A DNA stretch of 64,000 nucleotides from Aegilops tauschii subsp. strangulata. Lineage: Eukaryota > Streptophyta > Magnoliopsida > Poales > Poaceae. Shown here in pieces: positions 57,609-64,000 of this stretch (positions within the stretch are counted from its first letter, which is position 1; the number at the start of each line of letters is the position of its first letter). The notes beneath the pieces are model-generated. The model did not search any database and was not told the origin of the DNA. It saw nothing but the letters and a program-made list of their open reading frames with translations. Location of the stretch: positions 154,691,148-154,755,147 of the forward strand of contig NC_053040.3 in the NCBI RefSeq assembly GCF_002575655.3. The letters are read 5' to 3'. The translations under genes were made by a program, and so were the position numbers.

Positions 57609-57681
57609 CCTTAGGGTCGTCGGGATGTGGCTAGGCGTGCGGCGGGAGGCCGGATCTGCCCACACTACGTACAACAGCGAG
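57609..57681 (-). promoter_or_regulatory. Module A first exon in CACTA-2, cut by G4
   Basis: The donor AAG|GTATAAGT is kept at 57610/57609 as in CACTA-1. The exon is interrupted at 57681, equivalent to 17996 of CACTA-1, so the promoter part is displaced beyond G4. GCGAG (57677-57681) would be the target duplication copy of G4. Confidence 0.5.
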
Positions 57682-59186
57682 TGATACGTCCATTTTACAT
57701 CATGCTTTTATATCGATATTTATTGCATTATGGGCTGTTATTACACATTATGTCACAATACTTATGCCTTTTCTCTCTTATTTTACAAGGTTTACATGAA
57801 GAGGGAGAATGCCGGCAGCTGGAATTCTGGGCTTTAAAAGGAGCAAATATTAGAGACCTATTCTGCACAACTCCAAAAGTCCCGAAACTCCACGAAAGTC
57901 AGTTTTGGAATATATTAAAAATATCAGGCGAAGAAAGCACCAGAGGGAGGCCACCCATCGTCCACGAGGGTGGGGGCGCGCCCTACCCCCTGGGCGCGCC
58001 CCCTGCTTCGTGGGCCACCTGGCAGCCCCACGATGCCCATCTTCTGGTATAATGTGTCTTCTGCCCTGGAAAGAATTAGAAGGAAGCTTTCGACAAAGCG
58101 CCGCCGTCACGAGGCGGAACCTGGCGAAACCAATCTAGGGCTTCGGCGGAGCTGTTCTGCCGGGGAAACATCCCTCCGGGAGGGGGAAATCGTCACCATC
58201 GTCATCACCATCAACCTCTCATCGGGAGGGGGTCAATCTCCATCAACATCTTCACCAGAACCATCTCCTCTCAAACCCTAGTTCATCTCTTGTATCCGAT
58301 CTTTGTCTCAAAACCTCAGATTGGTACCTGTGGGTTGCTAGTAGTGTTGATTACTCCTTGTAGTTGATGCTAGTTGGTTTATTCGGTGGAAGATCATATG
58401 TTCAGATCCTTTATGCATATTAATACCCCTCTGATTATGAACATGAATATGATTTGTGAGTAGTTACGTTTGTTCCTGAGGACATGGGAGAAGTCTTGTT
58501 ATAAGTAGTCATGTGAATTTGGTATTCGTTCGATATTTTGATGAGATGTATGTTGTCTTTCCTCTAGTGGTGTTATGTGAACATCGACTACATGACCCTT
58601 CACCATTGTGAGGAAGGCATTGGGAAGTAATAAGTAGATGATGGGTTGCTAGAGTGACAGAAGCTTAAACCCTACTTTATGCATTGCTTCGTAAGGGGCT
58701 GATTTGGATCCATATGTTTCATGCTATGGTTAGGTTTACCTTAATTCTTCTTTCATAGTTGCGGATTCTTGAGAGAGAGGTTAATCATAAGTGGGATGCT
58801 TGTCCAAGGAGGGGCAGTACCCAAGCACCGGTCCACCCACATATCAAATTATCAAAGTAACGAACGCGAATCATATGAGCATGATGAAAACTAGCTTGAC
58901 GATAATTCCCTGTCCTCGGGAGCGCTTTCCTTTATATAAGAGTTTGTCCAGGCTTGTCCTTTGCTACAAAAAGGATTGGGCCACCTTGCTGCACCTTGTT
59001 TACTTTTGTTACTTGTTACTCGTTACAAATTACCTTATCACAAAGGTATCTGTTACCGATAATTTCAGTGCTTGCAGAGAATACCTTGCTAAAAACTGCT
59101 TATCATTTCCTTCTGCTCCTCGTTGGGTTCGACACTCTTACTTATTGAAAGAACTACGATAGATCCCCTATACTTGTGGGTCATCA
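57682..59186 (+). repeat. G4 gypsy 5' LTR
   Basis: 1505 bp from TGATACGTCC to GGTCATCA, a family distinct from G2 and G3. It has the GGCGCGCCCTACCCCCTGGG block typical of these LTRs. The core promoter is not certain; a weak TATAAT-like site is near 58049. The internal domain follows directly. Confidence 0.85.
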
Positions 59187-59197
59187 AGACTCTTTTC

Positions 59198-59216
59198 TGG
59201 CGCCGTTGCCGGGGAG
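59198..59216 (+). promoter_or_regulatory. G4 primer-binding site
   Basis: TGGCGCCGTTGCCGGGGAG, 11 bp beyond the LTR, the same tRNA complement as in G2 and G3. Confidence 0.8.
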
Positions 59217-59254
59217 TGAAGCGCCTTTGGTAGGTGGAATTTGGTAAGGAAAAA

Positions 59255-62200
59255 TGTAGCGACCCGACCCGAATGGATCAAGTCTCTGTGCTTAAGTGTC
59301 ATCCCTGGATCGGTATGCTAACACACACGGTACTCGAGGATTTATAACAGAGGTAAATCACATGTATAAAGTAACGTAAATACTATTACCTCAATCCATA
59401 TAGCGGAAGTAACAACAAGGTTGTGGATTCCCATCAACACCAATGACAAAGTTGAGTATAGAAATCATAACCCTAACGTATCACTTACTCGTCGTAAGGT
59501 TCCTGCAACATGAGACGTTGCAGCCATGTAGGTCAGTACGTTGAATGTACTGGCAATTTCACACTATAGAGCAATGCTGAATAATGGCTATCACTACATG
59601 CATATTTGGCTGGTGGAGGCTCTAAGGTTATCATTTGCCTAAAGCTAATTTTTCCCTACAACAAAGGAATATATTTTATTTAACTACAAAGTTTGTTGAA
59701 AAATATTGAGAAGGTTCCTCCAACTTAATCCCAAAATAATAGTGATAACCCAAAGAAATTAATTAAGTAAAGTGATGAGATCAACATAGTAATTCAAGCA
59801 CCAGATACTCAAGATGTCCATAACCGGGGACACGGCTAACCATGATTAGTATATACTCTGCAGAGGTTTGCGCACTTTTCCCCACAAGACTCGATCTCCT
59901 CCGTTATATTTCTCGCACTGCATGGTGTTTGGGAAACGGATGACCGAGACACAGTCTTTCCGAAGAAGTCCCCTTAACTGATAGATAGGCCGGTACACCT
60001 ACAATCCCCTACATCTGCTAGCCCATCATGGAAAGGATTCCCACAACTTACTCAGCTATGCCAGAGCCCATAATGGCTTGTGTCTACACATGGAAGTTTC
60101 TAGCATGAATAATATTATGATCCCTTTGAGCCTGGGTGGAATTCCATAGGATGATCACACGGATACCCTGGGATCTCCTAGGACAACACTGGATTCCCCA
60201 GGTGTCCGGGCAAGCCACTGGTATCCCCAGGGTGCCCCAACCAATCCACCCAGATGTGTATTAAAGTAGCCACCTTAAGTTTACCTTAGTTAAATATAAC
60301 TCTCACATCTTTCATGAATCTCATATACCAATCCACGTCAACGAGCATAGCAAAGCAGTATGAGCGTAATTTATAATCCCAGGGTTGATAAAAGACAATA
60401 GGTTCCTACCTCAACAACTACTTCCCAATACCCACATGTTATCAAAACCTACTCATGCAATGTTTGAGGGTAAAACTAATGCATAAAAACTGGGTATGAA
60501 AAGTATGATCAAATTGTGAACTTGCCTTGTACTGTTGATGAAGATGATTCGCACTCATTACTCCTGATAGTTCTACTCGTCACACTCCGTTCAATCTATC
60601 GTGAGCAAGCAATTGCATACGTAAGCACTCATGCAAAAGAATCGAAGAAAAGATCTCGAAAATCTTCAAAAACAAGCAATTAACTCTTGCAACAGAAAAC
60701 AATTTCTAACAGTACCAAATTGAGTGGATTTGGTCTTATCAGAAAGTTTAGATCAAGAGCTTAAATTTGCAAAAAGAACCAATTAAATCGGAGTTATAAA
60801 ACTCGAGTTATGAACAAAAGAAGTTTGAATTCAAATCTATTTGAAATCAAATTTTAAATTTCAAAAATATGTTTAAGTTGGTTATCTGGATAGAGGGGAT
60901 CGTAACGAAGAAGTGGGCGTTGGTTTTGTTGGATTTGGATAAACGAGTGAAAAGTTGCGAGGGTTTAAAAGTCAGGGGCTAAACTGTAAGAAAAGTATTT
61001 ACTACTGGGTCCCTGGCTAAGAGACGGAAAAGCTAACGGACGAACGTCCACTACAGAAGCATATGCGATGAAAACTGTTTGGTGCGAAGACCTAACTTAC
61101 CGAACGTTCGCTAAATAGCACACCGTTTCGAAAAGAAAAAAAAACTAGATCTAATCCGAGCCCTAGGATCTAGATCGGACGGCTAAGGCGCGAAGCGGCT
61201 TACCGCGGCCGTTGATAGTGCCGGCGGGGAGGAAGAGGCGGAGGCGGCTTCGGTCTCGGACGGGGACGGCTGCTCCGGGGTCGGCGGAGGCACGAGGAGG
61301 TGCGACGCGAGACGGCGAACCCGATGGCGGTGGCGGCGTTGGTCGAGAGCGGCGGTGGAGTGCGGGGCAGGGCGGCGGAGCTGCGGCGGCGGTGGCGAGA
61401 TCTGGCGGCGGCGGCTTGGGAGAAGAGAGGGGTCCGGGGGCGGCTCTATTTATAGAGGGGACGGGCGGCGTGATGCGTGGGCGAGGGGTAGAGGAGCCCG
61501 GCCTTGGCACGGATGTCGAGGTCGGCGACGGCGCCGTGGCGGCTCGGGACTCTGTCCCGAGCTCGGGGATGAGCGGGTGGGCGCGTCGGGCCGGCTGGGC
61601 CGTCCCGGTCCGGTCGGCCCAGAAGTTTTTTTAAACATTTTTTTACAGAAAATAAAATAAAAACCGAATAAAATAAAAAAAATATACTATAGGCATATAA
61701 TATATCAAAATTTTCAGAAAAAGATTTTCTACAACATGAACATTTTTCTAACATCAAATAAAATCCACAAAAATTTAAATAAAGCAAAGAGTGCTACTGT
61801 TGCAATAAAACCCAATAAAAATCATTTTAAAAATACCAAAATGATGTCAAATTTATTTCTCTCCAATTTTCTAATGTAGGAAATCATTTTACCCTATTTT
61901 CCGTATATTTTATTTTTGGAGAAAAATAATTTGAATAAAACCCAAATAACTCCAAATTGAAAAATAATTTCAAAGCGACTTTAAATTTGAACTCTTTGAA
62001 ATTTCCAACTCATATTTCATATGTTTTGAAGAAGTCATTTTATCTTCTCATGAAAATCATTGAGTTGCATAAAGTTTCTGAATTGGAATTTTTTTCCAAA
62101 TGAAATTCAAATCTTTTCAAAAACCCTTTTCATTTTAGATGGAAGAAGTCATATTATCTTCACTCTAGGGTTTTATGATGAAATGAATTTGAATTCATGG

Positions 62201-62365
62201 AGACCATAAATGCAAAATGAAAGTTTGGGAAAGTCCTTTTATTCCCTCTCATTTAACTTTCAAAAAGCTTCAAATTTCACACAATTTCACACAGGCAATC
62301 AAATAATCAATCAAAACTATTTATTTATTATAACATTCCAAAATTTAGAATTTTGGGATGTTACA
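59255..62365 (-). mobile_element. 3.1 kb solo LTR in G4 leader
   Basis: 3111 bp from TGTAGCGACCCGACCC to GAATTTTGGGATGTTACA, flanked by AAAAA on both sides (59250-59254, 62366-62370). There is no coding domain. The minus-strand TATA box TATAAATA (about 61447-61454) with a GC-rich region downstream gives minus orientation, so the LTR begins TGTAACATCCC. Because AAAAA lies in an A-rich setting the duplication is less decisive than the termini. It sits between G4's primer-binding site and gag. Confidence 0.85.
61447..61454 (-). promoter_or_regulatory. TATA box of 3.1 kb solo LTR
   Basis: CCTCTATAAATAGAGCCGCC on the minus strand, preceded and followed by GC-rich DNA. It would drive leftward transcription; long GC-rich frames around it (61163-61660) on both strands are promoter-region shadows. 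Confidence 0.6.
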
Positions 62366-62370
62366 AAAAA

Positions 62371-63434
62371 TTTATATAGTGTGCTGAAATTTACTGTCAC
62401 TCGTTACTATGGAAAATAATCCTTTGAGGGGCTTGTTCGAGGTATCTTCACCCCGACTAGTAGAGCAAAGAGTTGCTCCTCAACCTACTGAACCTACTGA
62501 AAATGTTTACTTTGAAATTCCTTCGGGTATGATAGAGAAACGCTAGCTAATCCTTTTACAGGAGATGGAACATTACATCCCGATATGCACCTAATCTATG
62601 TGGATGAAGTTTGTTGATTATTTAAGCTTGCAGGTATGCCCGAGGATGTTATCAAGAAAAGGTATTCCCTTTATCTTTGAAGGGAAAGGCATTGACATGG
62701 TTTAGGCTATGTGATGATATTGAATCATGGAACTACAACCGATTGAAATTGGAATTTCATCAGAAGTTTTACCCTATGCATCTTGTTCATCATGATCGTA
62801 ATTATATATATAATTTTTGGCCTCGCGAAGGAGAAAGCATCGCTCAAGCTTGGGGGAGGCTTAATTCAATGTTATATTCATGCCCCAATCATGAGCTCTC
62901 AAGAGAAATGATTATTCAAAATTTTTATGCTCGACTTTCTCTCAATAATCGCTCCATGCTCGATACTTCTTGTACTGGATCTTTTATGATGAAGACTAGT
63001 AATTCAAATGGGATTTATTGGAAAGAATTAAACGCAACTCTGAAGATTGGCATCTCGAGGAAGGTAAGGAGTCAGGTATAACACCTAAGTTTGATTGTGT
63101 TAAATCTTTTATGGATACCAATGTTTTCCGTGAATTTAGCACTAAATATGGACTTGACTCTGAGATAGTAGCTTCTTTCTGTGAATCCTTTGCTACTCAT
63201 GTTGATCTCCCTAAGGAGAAGTGGTTTAAATATAATCCTCCCATTGAAGTAAAAGTAGTTGCACCTATTGAAGTTGAAGAAAAGACTATCACTTATAATG
63301 ATCCTGTCGTTCCTACCGCTTATATTGTGAAACCACCTTTCCCTGTTAGAATAAAGGATCATGCTAAAGCTTCAACTGTGGTTCGTAAGAGTAATGCTAG
63401 AACATCAACAACCTCTGAGAAAATTAAAGTTTAA
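62371..63434 (+). pseudogene. G4 gag (decayed)
   Basis: The start is probably the ATG at 62409 (MENNPLRGLFEV). After stops near 62545 and 62616 and a frameshift near 62665, the gag core is clear: KGKALTWFRLCDDIESWNYN, LKLEFHQKFYPMHLVHHD, WPREGESIAQAWGRLNSM. A frame change near 63000-63020 continues into DCVKSFMDTNVFREFSTKYG and DLPKEKWFKYNPPIEVKV. It ends at a TAA near 63432. Gag forms the particle; this copy could not without repair. Confidence 0.85.
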
Positions 63435-64000
63435 CCTAGTATTGCTATGGTTAAGGATCTCTTGGTCGTTAGTATTAATGGGCAAGTTATTTATTTCTGT
63501 AATGAAGCTGCTAGAATTGCTAGACCCAATACTAAAAATAAACATAGACCTGTTGTAGGCATGCTTGTTGTTTCTGTTAAAATAGGAGATCATTGTTATC
63601 ATGGCTTATGTGATATGGGTGCTAGTGCGAGTGCAATACCTCATTCCTTATACAAAGAAATTATGCATGATATTGCACCTGCTGAGATAGAGGATATAGA
63701 TGTTACAATTAAGCTTGCCAATAGAGATACTATTTCACCAATTGGGATTGTAAGAGATGTTGAAGTCTTGTGTGGGAAAGTTAAATATCCTACTGATTTT
63801 CTTGTTCTTGGTTCCCCACAAGATGACTTTTGTCCCATTATATTTGGTAGACCCTTCTTGAATACTGTTAATGCTAGGATAGATTGCGAAAAGGATATTG
63901 TTACTGTTGGTTTAGGGGATATGTCTCATGATTTTAATTTTGCTAAATTTCATAGACAACCTCATGATAAAGAATTGCCTAATAAAGATGAAATTATTGG
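63435..64000 (+). CDS. G4 aspartic protease, open to window edge (partial)
   Basis: Same frame as the preceding gag after one TAA; open for 188 codons to the edge. The retropepsin signature is present: GDHCYHGLCDMGASASAIPH (catalytic D in the DMGAS loop, where D-S/T-G is more usual), then FCPIIFGRPFLNTVNARID, the flap-side ILGRPFL-type motif. Reverse transcriptase would follow to the right. The only interruption seen is the TAA between gag and protease, so the protease region is the best-kept coding stretch of G4. Confidence 0.8.

Larger units (their letters stand above)
48946..57681 (+). mobile_element. CACTA-2, second element of the CACTA-1 family (left part)
   Basis: Begins CACTATAAAAAATGACACATC, with TTG (48943-48945) as the likely target duplication copy. 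It follows CACTA-1 (10153-17996) throughout: same subterminal words, minisatellite, internal duplications, copia fossil and module A first exon, in the same order and orientation. It is 8736 bp against 7844 bp in CACTA-1. G4 interrupts it at 57681; the remainder, including any TNPA-like gene, lies outside the window. Confidence 0.9.

Noticed and set aside
61163..61660. Overlapping GC-rich frames on both strands
   Set aside because: They flank the minus-strand TATA box of the 3.1 kb LTR, lack domains, and fit promoter-leader composition.
59250..62370. Reading 59255-62365 as two fused LTRs or a short complete element
   Set aside because: I saw no internal direct repeat of the ends, primer-binding site or coding domain within it.

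Overview
The window is nuclear DNA from a large, repeat-dense grass genome, most likely a Triticeae species (wheat, Aegilops, rye or barley group). The reasons are its nested gypsy LTR retrotransposons, CACTA DNA transposons whose ends look like the wheat Jorge type, Stowaway-type miniature elements, GC-rich LTR promoters, and LTRs starting TGATACGTC followed by a TGGCGCCGTTGCCGGGGA primer-binding site. I found no convincing host gene, rRNA, tRNA or CRISPR array. Family names are from memory and tentative; boundaries come from the sequence itself.

Layout. The backbone of positions 1-35050 is one decayed gypsy element (G1) whose gag-protease-RT reading frame runs through 1-248, 9819-10152 and 32876-35050. 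Its gag was split twice: by a 9.6 kb Fatima-like element (249-9813, duplication CCCGC) and by a 22.7 kb CACTA transposon (CACTA-1, 10153-32872, duplication CAA). The Fatima-like element is non-autonomous. It carries gag-protease on the minus strand and a four-exon antisense gene on the plus strand, and is itself hit by a 1.23 kb solo LTR (4868-6097, duplication CACTT). CACTA-1 holds subterminal repeats, a 71-bp minisatellite, large internal duplications, three copies of a minus-strand promoter-plus-exon module, fossil copia and LINE pieces, MITEs, and a plus-strand En/Spm TNPA-like gene (26526-31273). No TNPD-type transposase is seen.

In G1's RT region at 35050 a second gypsy element (G2, LTR 35051-36456) is inserted. 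Its gag is cut at 37169 by a tandem array (G3) of a coding-poor retrotransposon: LTR-internal-LTR-internal-partial LTR, unit about 5.57 kb, 37170-48711. The array stops abruptly just past the TATA box of the third LTR. Then come three 75-bp repeats and a second element of the CACTA-1 family (CACTA-2, 48946-57681). CACTA-2 is interrupted at 57681 by a fourth gypsy element (G4), which runs off the right edge. G4 has an LTR (57682-59186), a primer-binding site, a 3.1 kb solo LTR (59255-62365, duplication AAAAA), a decayed gag and an open protease frame.

How it works together: these are mobile elements in various states of decay, with relative ages readable from the nesting. The parts most likely to have carried function are the antisense gene of the Fatima-like element, the TNPA-like gene with its matching terminal repeat arrays in CACTA-1, and the repeated promoter modules inside the CACTA family.
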